Origin: Orientallactaga sibirica
Taxonomy: Eukaryota > Chordata > Mammalia > Rodentia > Dipodidae
NCBI GenBank assembly: GCA_036365145.1
Contig: JAEOAD010000015.1
Location: 11,463,501-11,527,500 of the forward strand
Direction: 5' to 3'
Length of the DNA stretch: 64,000 nucleotides
Of the stretch, positions 34,831 to 46,442 are shown piece by piece. The notes under the pieces are model-generated. The model saw nothing but the letters and a program-made list of their open reading frames with translations. It was not told where the DNA came from and ran no database searches. Position 1 is the first letter of the stretch, and each line of letters opens with the position of its first letter. Both the position numbers and the translations under genes were made by a program.

Positions 34831-35783
34831 AGACATGGTTTAAGAAGAAAGTCATTACAGAGGAGATGTAAAGTTTCCAATTATCTTTGGTCACAAATAT
34901 TAAAATAGTAAGTTAGAAAAAAACAGTGTTTTCCATAACATCAAAAAGGGAATTGCATACATGTAAAAAATGAAGTGGAACAAGCTTGGATTTGTTCCAG
35001 ACCACAGCAGATTCGGGATGCTCCTGGTAGTGCATGAGACTAAGTTTTATCTTCTGCCTGCATTTCTTAACTCACTGAATGTACTTACAGATATACAGTA
35101 AGGGCAGTGGCTCAAACAAGCCCTGAGGGTACCTCTCCCCAACTCTGACTGCTTGCTTCCCGTCTTAAACCTCTAGGAAAGCATCAAGGTGGTATCTTGG
35201 GTACTCATTCCGTGTGCTGGTGTTGAATTGAGATTTGATGCTTTATGTGTTCTGGGAGTGTGAGCTTAGGCATCAGGCTCTCCAGCACTTCTCCAAGGCT
35301 TGTGTTGCTCCACCTGACATCACCAGATCCCTTAGCTTCACAACATGCCTCCCAGAAGCCTCTGCTCTTTATTGCTCATTCTGTGCAGCAGCATGGAAGG
35401 ATGGCTCCTACTGATTCCTGCCCCATAGTTCTATTTAATGACTCCTTCTATTGGCACACTGACCTAGCTCACAGCAATCAAATTTCTTTTAATTCTTTTA
35501 GGATCTTGTTTACTGGGTCTTTCCTAGGTAGTGGAGTCAACAGAGAAAAGGGGCAGAGGAAGCACACACTTGTAAAAGTGTGACCAAGGAACTTAGCATG
35601 GTTCAGGAACAGTTGAGAGAGTGTGTGCATGTGTACTCTGTGTGTATATTGACACATTTTTTAAGGGTGAAGGGGTGATAGTAGTGAGACAGAAAAGGGC
35701 ACATGTCACTGGGGGTCTCATTGTGGTCAGTGTCAATGGTGTTCCAGATTCAGAGTGGAGGCAGTAAAGAGGAGCTTGACATT
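34831..35783. other. Unique sequence
   Basis: A 112-codon plus frame (35245-35583) has no recognised domain. No repeat recognised until the DIP insertion. Confidence 0.45.
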
Positions 35784-36001
35784 GCATTTATTTTTAATTT
35801 TTTTATTTATTAGAGACACAGAGAGAAGTGGGGGAAAGAGAGAGTGAGAATGGGCACACCAGGGCCTCCAGCCACTGCAAACGAATTCCAGATGCATGCG
35901 CCATCAAGCGCATCTGACTTATATAGGACCTGGGGAATGAAACTTGGGCCCTTAGGGTTCGTAGGGATGAGCCTTAACCTCTAAGCCATCTCTCCAGCCC
36001 A
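35784..36001 (-). mobile_element. DIP-type SINE with 11-bp target duplication
   Basis: The complete short-subfamily copy is flanked by AGCTTGACATT at 35773-35783 and 36002-36012, a perfect duplication. Body AATGGGCACACCAGGGCC and head AAGCCATCTCTCCAGCCC are close to the family pattern. Confidence 0.96.
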
Positions 36002-36012
36002 AGCTTGACATT

Positions 36013-37543
36013 TCAAAGAGGATGATGCATTAATTGGTTAAAATGGATTGAAAAGATGTAGAATTACAACCATGGCAGTTGGTGGCTGAAATGAGATGAA
36101 TAAAAAGATCATGAGATCTACTGGGATCAAGGAGTAGAGAGACCCAGGGTATTGGAGATGGGCCATCGATGTGGATGTTAAAGATGCCAAGAACAACTGG
36201 AGAAGTTGTGGAGAGGAAGACAGTGAGCCAAGTGCTAAAGTCATCAGTGACTGAGGGGAGATTTCAGGGAGGACTGTAAATGATAGCAAGTTGAGTAGGG
36301 GGTGGTAAAGTCTGTTGACTTGCACTTCAAAGAAGCCAGAACTTTGAAGGAGGAAGAAGAAATGGCTTAGAAGATGCCTTGGGAAATAAAGAAGACACTT
36401 GTCTCTCTTCTAGATCCGTTAGGCCTGCAGGGGGGAAAATATAGTCTCTAACTGAGAAGGTTCTATGGCAAGTGATATATTTGGGGATAGTAAGGACATG
36501 ATGGGGGGTGGAAGGTCGTCTAAAGGGGAGATGGCTCAGCACACTCTGGAAGCGAGGAGCAAAGGAGTTAGATGGATGCCATGCAGAAGACACTCTGTGA
36601 AAATTGCTCAGAAACAAGAATAATGTCAATTGAGACAGCATAAACAGCCTTTTAAGATATGGATTTGGGGTGTAAAAAGGAGGCATGGCAGTGTTAAGAC
36701 ATGGACATCCTGGGATGCCATGCTAAGGAGCTTGGACCTAGTGAGCCATGAGAGGGTTTTACACCGGCAACAACATGGTGTTTAGAAAACATCACTTGGG
36801 CTTTAGTGAGGAGGATGAAGGGATCAGAGAGCACACTAGAGGTGTGGATATCAGTTAGCAGACCATGGAAATAATCTCAAAAGACAACTGGGAAGGAATA
36901 TTTTAAATCCTTGTGCCTGACTTTTTGTTCAGGTAAATTCCAAGACTGGGTATTTCCACATATATTTAAAGCATGCAGCAACCCTAATTTCCTGATAAGA
37001 AGTGAACTACTCATATACAGGAAAGGGGCTGTGTGTTCACATTCACAGAGAAGATCAAAGAAAGTCAAAGGAGAGCACGAGAGTAGAGGTCCTTTTTTGT
37101 GCTTTCTCTTGAGTGCAGCTTAGTGTTACCAGACGACAAAGAAGCATAAAAGAAGAAGGAGTTGGGTCCAGAGAGAGAAGATGTGAGAATGATGCATAAC
37201 ATCCTCTGGGTACAGATGTGAGCAGATTCCGTTCTAGCATTGTGAGCTTGCTCACATACGTGATTACTATGTCCCCTGAAGAATTTTGGGCTGTCTTCTG
37301 TCCCTAATGGACTGCCACTTCTCTTTTACCCTTACTATTCTTTGTTTGGGGTAAATATTTTGGGCTACTTAGGATATTTTCAGAAGCCTTTTCTTCAACA
37401 ACACTGCATGCATAGAAGGAGCTATTTTGGTTAGTAAAGCTATTTGAAGTAATCTGTTATGTTGGATTTAAACAAAAATGAAGAGTTTAGGTTCTCTCTT
37501 CCCCAAAGGCAATCACCAATAGCTTTGCAGGAGATTTAAAAAG
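36013..37543. other. Unique or very old repeat sequence
   Basis: 36680-36860 contains GATGCCATGCTAAGGAGCTT, a GAGCCATGAGAGGGTTTT phrase and CACTTGGGCTTTAGTGAGG, reminiscent of a common ancient mammalian repeat I cannot name. A similar passage (GAGGATCTTAAAAGGCAATC) is at 53430. The two minus frames at 36038-36686 fall in this purine-rich DNA and show no domain. Confidence 0.4.
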
Positions 37544-37552
37544 ATTAGATGT

Positions 37553-37811
37553 GGGGCTGGAGAGATGGCTTAGCGATTAAGACGCCTGCCTGCCAAGCCT
37601 AAGAACGCCGGTTCGATCTCCAGGTCCCACGTTTAGCCAGACGTAACGTGACACAAGCATGCAATTCTATGCTTGCCCATAAGGAGGTGCATGCATGTGG
37701 AATTCATTCACAGCCGCTGAGATGCCGCTGGTGTGCCCTCTCTCTATGGTTCTTCCTCTCTGTCTCTGTATCTCTCTCTCTCTCTCTCGCTCTCTCTCAA
37801 AAAAAAAAAAA
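37553..37811 (+). mobile_element. DIP-type SINE with intact pol III boxes
   Basis: GGGGCTGGAGAGATGGCTTA head, A box TGGCTTAGCGATTAAG and B box GGTTCGATCTC are all present. The tail is (CT)n then 13 A. ATTAGAT at 37544-37550 and 37814-37820 is the target duplication. A body segment (CAATTCTATGCTTGCCCATA) differs from other copies. It is among the best-preserved copies and could be transcribed by pol III. Confidence 0.93.
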
Positions 37812-39058
37812 TCATTAGATCTGGAATTCATATTTGAATGCCACTACAGCAGTCTGCCACTCTGTCCTCCCATTTGAGTCCAGCTCCATCCACATCCTCT
37901 GGGCTTAGTTGTACAGGCTTCTCCTTCCACAGGACTCAGTGGGAACTTTGAACTGTCTGAATCCCTGAACATGGAGGATTGTCCCCTATTGTCTGCATGG
38001 CTGGCATGGAGGAATCGTGGAATAAGTAGTTTAGCTGGGAGGGTCGGACAAGACACCTTAGGTCCTTAGAGTTCAACTCTTAAAGATGCTGGTGTTGACT
38101 AACAGACTCTCATATATGTGGAAGAAGTGACATGACTGGAATTGGCTCTTCCCTACTGGCATCTCTACTGGCATAGTTCCTACCAGAAGCATTGTCCTGC
38201 ATGTGGGATCCTGGGCAGCCTGCCACAGTATTACCCTCTTGGGGTTCATGAGTAAGTTGGTAAAGTGGACTAGGTCTCCCTTCAGCTGAGATAATTATTA
38301 GTGACAATGTGACCCCACAGACTAGGGTCAAGGGCTCTAGCATCTTCCCCAAGTCTGGAACAGTTGCTGCTTATGAGCAGCACAGTGGTCTTGCTTCTTT
38401 GCCTTGTTTCAGTTTTCTTGGGACCATACAAGGCACCAGGTAACAGACACCGAGCCTTCCCAGTTACAGGGCCCAGTTCTGTAGACTCAAGGCTGGGCCT
38501 GAGATGTGGCGTAGAGGCTGCTCTCTGAATGATAGGGCTTGTGGCCTTCCTGGAATGACCCCAACACCTGAAAGATAGTGTCTGGCCAAACTTGGAGCTG
38601 CTTTCTAGTACCCAAGAAGCCATTTTAATACACACCTTCCCTGTACCCACTTTACCCTCCCCAATTCCCTACCATATCAAGACACATGGCACTCACCATT
38701 TATATCCCCTATGGTCTTGCCCCTCACTACTCAGGGCACAATCTTCCCTATGTCATAGGTGTCAGAGGTACCCCATACATCTCTTCCTTAGTTTGTAACT
38801 ATGTGCCATATGCCATTACACCTCTGTGACATGCTTCGACCCACCCATGTTTCATTCTTGGCATGACTACACTTACTGCTCTCCAGGGATGTGGAATGAT
38901 AGGATACCATATCTTCAAGAATCTGACAGGGTCAGCAGCTTCCTTGCTTACAGCCAGACTTGCTTAGCCCTCTGTTAGAGCTAGTACATCCAGGACTGGC
39001 CCTGCCAAAAGTGTTGGGAGGTTAGTGGTGTGCCTAACATGGAACTAAAAATTAAAAA
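37812..39058. other. Unique sequence
   Basis: A 122-codon minus frame (38282-38650) has no domain. No repeat recognised. Confidence 0.45.
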
Positions 39059-39083
39059 GGGAGAGAGAGAGAGAGAGAGGAGG
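39059..39083 (+). repeat. Short (GA)n tract
   Basis: About ten GA units without SINE body. Confidence 0.85.
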
Positions 39084-39606
39084 GAAAAAGAGAAAGATGA
39101 TTTGGAAAATAGTTCCAGGATTTGAAAACAAATGTATGATATTTGATCTGTGTGTGATGCATTTGCAGCACTTGGCATTGTTAAATACTGCTTGATGGGG
39201 AAAACATTTGGCAAGAACTGGGAGTTGTATTTAGAAGTTGGGGGAGGGGAGAGGGAAGCTGCTTGAACAAGGCGTGAGCTGGAGTGGCCAAGAGAGATAA
39301 ATGGGGCAGGGCAGGGAAGATTTTAGTGGAAGTGGGAAACCAGGGCCCTGACCAGATCTGACAGGGAGTGTTAGTCCCACTCAGGAAGGACTAACCTTTC
39401 AAGTAGGTTCAGACCGGCTTGGTCCTTGTGCTTTTCCTGAACCTACCTGTAGGTTGAGCTGTCCTGCAGACTGTTTCAGCTTCCAGGTAGCCATTTCTGG
39501 CATCCCCATCAGAGGATCGGGAAATGATCCGCTGGGTACAGGGTTTCTCCTCTGCCCCGCCAAGCACTGCTCTGCTGTTTATTTTAGTTGTTTTGTTTTG
39601 TCTTTG
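39084..39606. other. Unique sequence
   Basis: No gene or repeat recognised. Confidence 0.4.
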
Positions 39607-39675
39607 GTATTAGAGATTGAAGTCAGGGCCTTCTGCATGCTAAGCATTTGCTCTACCACACAACCTCTTTCCTCC
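39607..39675 (-). mobile_element. ID-like SINE
   Basis: On the minus strand GTTGTGTGGTAGAGCAAATG, CTTAGCATGCAGAAGGCCCT and GACTTCAATCTC give the A box, anticodon-like stem and B box of an ID (BC1-related) element. Diverged. Confidence 0.72.
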
Positions 39676-39796
39676 ACTCCTAAGACAGCTTGTTATGAAC
39701 GTTAACCTCAAACCATGCCCAAGAATGGTTTCTTTGATCTCTTTGTTCTCGTGACAATTCCTCATCAGCATCCTGGACCCTGTTCTCCCAACAGTG

Positions 39797-40066
39797 TTTT
39801 TTTGTTTGTTTGTTTGTTTTTGTTTTTGTTTTTGTTTTTGGAGAGAGACAGATAGAGAAGGAGAGGAGGACAGATAGAGATGGGCACGCCAGCAGCCATC
39901 TCATCAGCTGCGAATGAAATACAGATGCGTGCGCCCCTTGTGGTCAAGTGCTGCATTGCGCCCTGTGTCACTTTGCATCTGGCTAAACGTGGGACCTGGA
40001 GATTGGAACCGGCGTTCTTAGGCTGAGGACGCAGGCGCCTTAACCACTAAGCCATCTCTCCAGCCC
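39797..40066 (-). mobile_element. Long-subfamily DIP SINE
   Basis: A (GTTT)n/poly-T tail region precedes GGGCACGCCAGCAGCCATCT, CCCCTTGTGGTCAAGTGCTG, TGCGCCCTGTGTCACTTTGC and a single GGAGATTGGAACCGG before the head. CCAACA at 39788 and 40082, each followed by a TGTTTTT-like run, is the probable target duplication. Confidence 0.9.
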
Positions 40067-40080
40067 CCCCCCACCCCCCC
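40064..40080 (+). repeat. C-tract at the SINE 5' border
   Basis: CCCCCCCC, one A, then CCCCCCC lies between the SINE head and the downstream target duplication. Read on the SINE strand these are extra G residues ahead of the normal GGGG start. Confidence 0.9.
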
Positions 40081-40296
40081 GCCAACATGTTTTTAAGCAC
40101 CTGCAGGTATACAAGATAGACTGACAGGGATTAGAGGAGAAATTGTTAATGAAGAACAGCATGCTTCTGTTGATGCAGATACAGATGTATCAAATAACAA
40201 TGAAACATTCCACTTACAAGATGGTGCTGGGAAGAAATGAAGATGAATTGTCATAGAAAAGGCAAATGCTATTTTTTTTTGTTTTTGCATGTGAAT

Positions 40297-40340
<44 letters not shown>

Positions 40341-40604
40341 GCCTGAGATTGACATTGGGTGTCTTCCTCAATTGCTTTTCATCTGATTATTTGAAACAGC
40401 CTCTCTGGCTAGACCTAGAGCTCACCAATTTTGCTAGACTGGGCTAGCCAGTGAGCCCCAGAGATCTACTGTCTGCCTCCCCACCACTAGGATTATAGGC
40501 ACACACCACCACACCTGGAATTTATGTGGGTGCTGGGGAGCTGAACTCAGATCCTCATGTTTGCATGGCAAGCACTTTCCCCACTGAACCAGCTCTCCAG
40601 CCCC
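40297..40604 (-). mobile_element. B4 SINE with (GT)n
   Basis: About 20 GT units at 40297-40338 lead into GGCCTGAGATTGACATTGGG, CCTCTCTGGCTAGACCTAGA, TCACCAATTTTGCTAGACTG and GGGGAGCTGAACTCAGATCC, ending AGCTCTCCAGCCCC. A complete antisense B4. Confidence 0.9.
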
Positions 40605-41289
40605 AAGTGTTACTCTTTATAACAAAGAAGGGAGGAGAAGAGCCTGAATTGTGCGTCTGGGACAGGGGTGTCATTTGCTTCCCACCCCAAGTCATTGCAG
40701 TATTTACAGATGTATGGGCATAGGCTCCTGGGCAATGTAGTTCTACCTCTGAGTCCATAGCACCTTCTGAGACAGATGCAAGCGCATTTGCAAAGCAGTG
40801 CTTAACAAACACTAACTGGCTGGTGCCAGGGGCTCTTCCAATGCTGTGGTAACCAGAAGCAAGGTAGTAGGACTTACTGTATGTTTTTCATGCCATACAA
40901 CCTGTGTTCCTTACTAGAACCTGAACTTTACCCTTCAGGGTAGTGATGCCAGGGCAGAATGTTACCAGGGACCTTTCTTCAAAGGACACCTAAGAGATGA
41001 TTTTTGTGTGGGCTGAGCAGTTGCGCAGAGGCCAGGCCATTTTGTGTGGGTGGTGGCCCTTCTCCTGCCCTGCTGAGAAAGGCTTTCCTGGAGAAAGAAT
41101 GGATTCTTAACGGTTGTTAATGCAGTGAGGAGAAGAGCAGAGCACTTGGTCATGATTTCTATAATTTATCTATTTTCTGATGATCACCCTTATTACCTGC
41201 CTTCTTATTTCCATTGGCTTTGGATTGTATGTATATGAATTAGGGCAAAATTTTCTTTTTAGAATCTGGGCATCAACATTTTGCAGCCT
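40605..41289. other. Unique sequence
   Basis: No repeat recognised; the two short minus frames have no domain. Confidence 0.4.
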
Positions 41290-41440
41290 GGTAATATCCT
41301 TAGATAGCTTGAATCCTCTGTTTTATTGTAGATCAATCGTCACTTGGGGTTCAGAGAGGAGAAGGAACTTGCCCATGGCTCTACAAAAAGCTAATGGCAG
41401 AGATGAGTCTCAGGACAAGGCCTTCTGGGACAGGCCTTGC
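41290..41440 (+). repeat. MIR fragment
   Basis: GGGGTTCAGAGAGGAGAAGG, AACTTGCCCATGGCTCTACA and AAGCTAATGGCAGAGATGAG reproduce the MIR core (CTTGCCCAAGGTCACACAGC, then GCAGAGCTGGG, in the consensus). Confidence 0.72.
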
Positions 41441-41449
41441 TGACTTTGC

Positions 41450-42004
41450 CTAATTACCCAAATCCATCCCAATCTGAAATCCGAGTCTCTGGTGAGGACT
41501 CCAACAGCATTCCGGAACCAAGCTGTAAATCTCCAGCCCTGCAGCCACTCTGCCCTGACATTTGTTGTGTTTTACTGCCAAAGGCTGCTGCTCCGGGATG
41601 CCATCTCCGGAGGGAGAAATTCTTGAAAGAAACACCCCTTTCCCTCTTCCCAAATTAGGAGTTAATTGGTGCCAAAATGTGCATGGAGGCGGTGCCCTGA
41701 CTGGCCTTCCACTCGATTCCCAAAGCAGAGAAGTGCCTCCTTTGGAAGGCTCCAAATTGTGCTCCCATCTCTGTTTGGAAAAGGGAGTCTCTAGGTCTGG
41801 GCCAGGCACCCTCAGGGACGGATCTGTTAACTCACTGTCACCTTCTTTTGAGATACTATCATCTTGTAACTCTGAGCAATAAAATGAGTAATTGTGGGCC
41901 TTTTGAAGCCAGGCCTTGTGCCTGGCCAGTTTGTTTACCCTGGAAAGCCTCAAGTCAGACTGAGTGGCTGGCCCTGTCACCAGGTCATGCATCAGTGGGG
42001 ACAC
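41450..42004 (-). other. Longest open frame (184 codons), probably noncoding
   Basis: It is open for 184 codons on minus, and a 106-codon frame is open on plus inside it (41562-41882). The translation is rich in S, P, L and G and has no domain, signal peptide or membrane segment that I recognise. The surrounding DNA is repeat-free and stop-poor on both strands, which alone can explain the length. Splice-site context was not convincing. I list it as a candidate rather than a CDS. Confidence 0.2.
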
Positions 42005-43652
42005 CTCTCTCCCAGTGATCCTTCTTCACTTTGAGCTATCATGGGACCCCTTGCCTCTTCCCCACTTTGTCTTTAGTCTATGAGCTCCACAGTTCAGAAG
42101 TAATTTTTCCCTCACCCCAGTGTGTGTGTAGCTCTTAGGCCTGGGAGGCTTATCCATCCTGAACGTTTGAAGAAAGTGGGTTCTTCTGTTAGAATGTAAG
42201 CGTTCCAGAAAAGCTATGGGGCTCTCAGTTCCATCCTTGGTCCCTCCGTGTTATCTACCAGGCCAGTACCTCTGGCTGAGAGAGTGCTGTGTATTGATGG
42301 GGTTGGGATTGTGAGTCCAGGAGTTCCTGCTGGGTTTAGGAACGACATTTGTCTTACTCAGAATTTAAATGAAGGTCTCAAAAGGCAAAACTAATGAAGA
42401 TTTACTAAAGCTGCCATTGTCTGATAATTCAATACCAGCTCATTATTAGAACCACATTTATTGAGGTTTAATCACTATGAAGCAGACCGCTCTGGCATAG
42501 CTGTCAAACCGCACACAATGTGTTCTTAATAATTAATCAGTACAGTATCTTGTCGTTCTAACGTCCATCTTGGGCTTGGGTGTGTTTTTAAGGAGACACT
42601 GTTAATGTGCTTTTGGAACTTGGTTGTCTTTTGTTTTTCATAACTCCTCAGATCCTTTAAACAAGGGGGAAGGAAAAAACAGATTCCTGCTCCAATTCCA
42701 TCCCTGCACCCTCCTTGTGGTGAACCTATCCAGGAATGCTATTGAAGCCTTCCTGCATCCAGTACTGAGTTGCTCCTGACATTTTGTTTTTCAAAGGAAG
42801 AACAAAACCCAATCCTCCATGCATTCGGGATTTATTTTCCTTTTGTGGAATCTGTAGGCATCCAGAAGTAGTAGGCTAGGCATGGGGCTGGGGTTTGATT
42901 CTGTCCTTGAGACTGCTAGTCCAGGATCTCACATCCAAACACATAGGCAAAGATTTTGTCATTGCTGTTGTTCAGCAAACTGAGCTTTATTCAGTCTAAA
43001 GGCTGACTTCTCCAAGAAAGCTATGCACTATGCTCTCTGAAGCTGTCTACTGGGGGAAACTGGATCAGAACAGTTTTCCCCATGGCAGGCGGGGGGGCGG
43101 GGGAGTCAAGGAAGAGTGGAGGAGGGTCAGATGACATCACCAACCCTCTGGTGGGTTCCTTTCATTCTGTTTGTGTCTTCCAAAAGCCTGTGTCTGGGAG
43201 GTTACTAATATGTTAAATGTTGAGATTGTGCTGGTGTGATGTCCAGTGGACAGGCTTAGATTGAGTGGGCATGAGCTGAAGTCTTGGCTTCCATGCCAGC
43301 TAGCTATTTGGCCTCAAGGAAACCATGTGCTCTTTATGACTTTAAGGCTCTCTACCTAGCTCACTGAGTGGAATTTGTCTTTCTCTCCTTGGTTCTTGTG
43401 GAGGGCTGACGAGATGGCTGATTCATGTCAGAACTCTGCATATAGCCAGGAGAGTAGAGCCCTGTAGAGGTGTGAGTGAATATTGATGTCAGTGAATGAG
43501 CCCATGTCCCTTTGTTCCCACCGACCTATAGCTCACTAACATGAGCATATAGGGCTTGGGACCTCAATGACTTTGCCAAGGTCAGAAATGCCCTGAGAGC
43601 AGAAGTCTCCTTGTCTTACCTCACCCCTCTCCCTATCTACACTGGCTTAAAG
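42005..43652. other. Repeat-poor block, candidate conserved noncoding element
   Basis: 42360-42600 is AT-rich without SINEs. It has clustered motifs: TGTCA (42502), AACCGCA (42507, RUNX-like), ACAATG (42515, SOX-like) and TAATTAATC (42530, homeodomain-like). A G-rich run lies at 43090-43103. No coding frame. Conservation is inferred from texture only. Confidence 0.4.
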
Positions 43653-43861
43653 CAGTGGTTCTCATTCAGGGACTCTCTGTCTCTTAAGGAAGAGCTGGCA
43701 ATGTCTGGATACATTTTTGGCTATGACTACTGGGGATGGGGGAACCCATGGGCATCTAGGTGAGCAGAATCCAGGGATGTCACAAGACATTCTACAGTGC
43801 TCTAGTCAGCCTCCATGACAACGCTCCAATAGCAGATGTAGTACTGAGTTGAGAAGCCCTA
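43653..43861 (+). mobile_element. MER5A-like hAT-Charlie element
   Basis: The start CAGTGGTTCTCATTCAGGG, the phrases GGCAATGTCTGGATACATTT, ACTACTGGGGATGGGGG and CAGGGATGTCACAAGACATT, and the end GTTGAGAAGCCCTA match MER5A in order and length (209 bp). The flanks CTTAAAG and TTCAAAG may be a decayed 8-bp target duplication. Confidence 0.88.
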
Positions 43862-44849
43862 TTCAAAGGCTCAGACTTCTCCTAGCTAGGGGTCTCTAAG
43901 GGGTCTGGGTCTATGCTCACGTGGTGATGTTCTCTGGAGGGGGTGACAGAAGGATAAGTAATTCACAGATGAAGAGATTCTCATGCACTAGAATAAGACA
44001 GAAAGCACCATTCTGTCTGTTAATTTTATGGTGATCTATTACCTCCTGGGGACTCATGCAAAGCAATGAGGACACACTCTTCCACTCTCAGCTCTCCACT
44101 CTATGCCAGGAGTGGTGTTTCTGGCCAGATACCAGGGTCTTACTGTACTCTGCTGCTGCCTAGCTTCTCCTGAGACTGCCCAGGCTGCTAGAAACTAGGT
44201 CCTTGGCTCTTCACCATGCCCCAAAACAACTTTGTGGGATTCCTACGCTCTCACAAACCCTCTATATTTGCCTTTTATAGGGACCCCGATTCTAGGTCTG
44301 TGTTCTGACCTTGACAAATGACTACATGTCTATTGAGTGTCACCAGTGTAATGACATGCTTGACAGCCAACCATGCTTGATGTGTCCCTGGATATATTTC
44401 AGTGGCAGCCTTGCTGCCTGTGCTCCTGGACTTCTCAAACTCTACCCAGTCTTCTGTCGCAACCAGGTCATCTGGGAAGGTATCTGTGGTAGAGGGTCTG
44501 CTCAGGGTAAAGTGCAAGGCTTAAGGGAAGATGGCCTGTCCTGCTGCTATAGATAGAGAGGTTCTCAGGTTAGACCTGAGATGCTATCTGTTCAGGTTTT
44601 GAAGGGAGAACCCAGAATGCAGGCTCCAGAGTCTCAGCACTCAAAGGCAGAGAGAAGCATTCTGTTCTTAGAATGGAGGGATGATGACAGCCAAGCCAAC
44701 AGAAAAGACTTGAGTCTTGAGTTTATGTGAGAAACGAATGGTTATATTCCTCAACCTATAATTTACCTTCTTTCAAGTAGGCAGAGAATGTCAACAGTCC
44801 ATTCCATTTTGAAGTCCTGTTGAGACCCTATTCTTTTGCCCAGGGAGCC
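43862..44849. other. Unique sequence
   Basis: Short frames at 44275-44556 on both strands overlap; no gene or repeat recognised. Confidence 0.4.
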
Positions 44850-44995
44850 TCATGAGATCCATGCAGTGCAGGTGGTAAGTACTCTCTATAGATAAGGAGA
44901 GCGGCTCAGAGGGGTTAAATGTTTTCCCAACAGTTTAGCACTAATGAACAGATCTGCGACTCAAAGCCACTTGTGCCAATCCTACTTTCAGAGGA
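44850..44995 (+). repeat. MIR fragment
   Basis: GATAAGGAGAGCGGCTCAGA, GGGGTTAAATGTTTTCCCAA and AACAGATCTGCGACTCAAAG follow the MIR core order. Confidence 0.6.
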
Positions 44996-46184
44996 TGAGG
45001 CCATGCCACCCAGTCCATCTTCCATTTAAAAAAATACAAGCATCCTTGGTACCATTTTGTCCTGTATTACTCATTTTAAAAGAAGCTAAATCTTTCTTTC
45101 TTTGTCATGAGGCCATTCTGTACATTTTGGAATGTTTAGTACTGTCCTGGCCTCTACTACAAGCTCCCCCTCTCCAGTGTGACAGCCAAAATGTCTCTAG
45201 AGCATGTTCCTCCATGGAGAATGAGGGTCTTCTGGGTCATGGGATGTGTCCCCTCCATACTGCTCCTTGCTCTGGATTGTTAAGGCATCAGAACTTGAAT
45301 GTGTGGGCTGCTGGCCATGGAGTATGAAGCAAGGATAGAAAGACAAGGTGAGTAGGCCAAGGGCTGGAAGGCCAGGGGTGGGTTTCCTGGTGCTGGCATG
45401 GGCTGGGTGCCAAGTAGAGTCTAAGTAGTGGCTATCTGGTTATCTCCATTATTTGGAGAAAGTAGGAGGGAAGATCTGCTTATTTGATAGCTCATTGGCT
45501 GGATTTAAAACTCTTAAATATGTTTACTAAGATGAGTAGGCTTTCTTTTGAATTCCAGCTTTTCAACAATACCAGGGGGTGAGCTTGTCTTTAGCACAGG
45601 CCTTGAGGCTCTGTGGTCTCGAGTTGTGTGTGGTTTAAACCTGTCCTACCTCCTCCAACCTCCCCTTTCCCCACCTGGGCTGTCACTACAGCAGTCTCTG
45701 GTTTTCTGGTCACTTTCCTGGTCACCAACTTCTTGCCCCGTTGCCTTGGGAGAAGTATATATGGTTTCCCTTCTTCACAGCTTTCATGGAGTGCCTGGGT
45801 TTGATGGTATGCATGGGAAGTACCTTCTGATATTCTCATGAGAAACATCTCATGGGAAACATGTCCACATGCAGCTTTCTCAAAGTCCCAAGTCCCAAGC
45901 CCAGTCCTATCCTGTCCTCTACTCCCACCCCCCGCAAACGTATCTCTACGAACTTGTCCTCCAACCTTGAACACTGTGTTGGGGTCTTGAGAATGCCTTC
46001 CATCTGCCCCTGGAGATAAGGTGTGTAAGTGTGAAAATCAACAAGGCCCAGACCTAGCTGAGAACCTGTGACTGTTTGGGTACCAGGATTAGGAGAGCAG
46101 CTGTATCTGGACTCTGAACTTGGCTGCCACACACTGTCAATCCTTTTGAAGAAAGAATTTTGATTCCTGCTTTCAAATGGTCTT
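44996..46184. other. Unique sequence with stop-poor frames
   Basis: Frames of 127-140 codons occur at 44944-45327 plus, 45591-45974 minus and 45836-46258 minus. The last runs into the B4 below. None has a recognised domain, so I regard them as chance. Confidence 0.4.
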
Positions 46185-46442
46185 GGCCTGGGAAAATGGC
46201 TCAGTGGGTAAAATGCTTTCTGTGCAAGCATGAGTGTCTGTCTTAAGACCTTCAGCACCCATTTAAAATGCTGGTTTTGTAACCCAAATGTGGGGAGGCA
46301 GAGACAGCTTGAGCTTGCTGACTAGCTAATCTAAGTGAATCTCACACTGAGCTCTAGCTTCAGTGTGATTTCCTGTCTCAACTAATAAGATGAAGAGCAA
46401 CTGAAAAATCAGCCTCTGGCCCGCACACACAAACACACACTG
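46185..46442 (+). mobile_element. B4 SINE
   Basis: GGCCTGGGAAAATGGCTCAG (ID-like A box), AAGCATGAGTGTCTG, a B1-like middle (GTGGGGAGGCAGAGACAGC) and a CA-rich end (CACACACAAACACACAC). This is the plus-oriented B4 order. Confidence 0.8.

Noticed and set aside
36038..36686. Two consecutive minus frames (95 and 119 codons) as a two-exon gene
   Set aside because: Purine-rich DNA resembling an ancient repeat; no splice sites or domains support it.
37553..37640. tRNA-like A and B boxes, possible tRNA gene
   Set aside because: They belong to the tRNA-derived head of a SINE. The acceptor stem and 3' half needed for a tRNA fold are absent.
44944..46258. Cluster of 97-140 codon frames on both strands
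   Set aside because: Overlapping frames on opposite strands without domains point to stop-poor DNA. One ends inside a B4 SINE.
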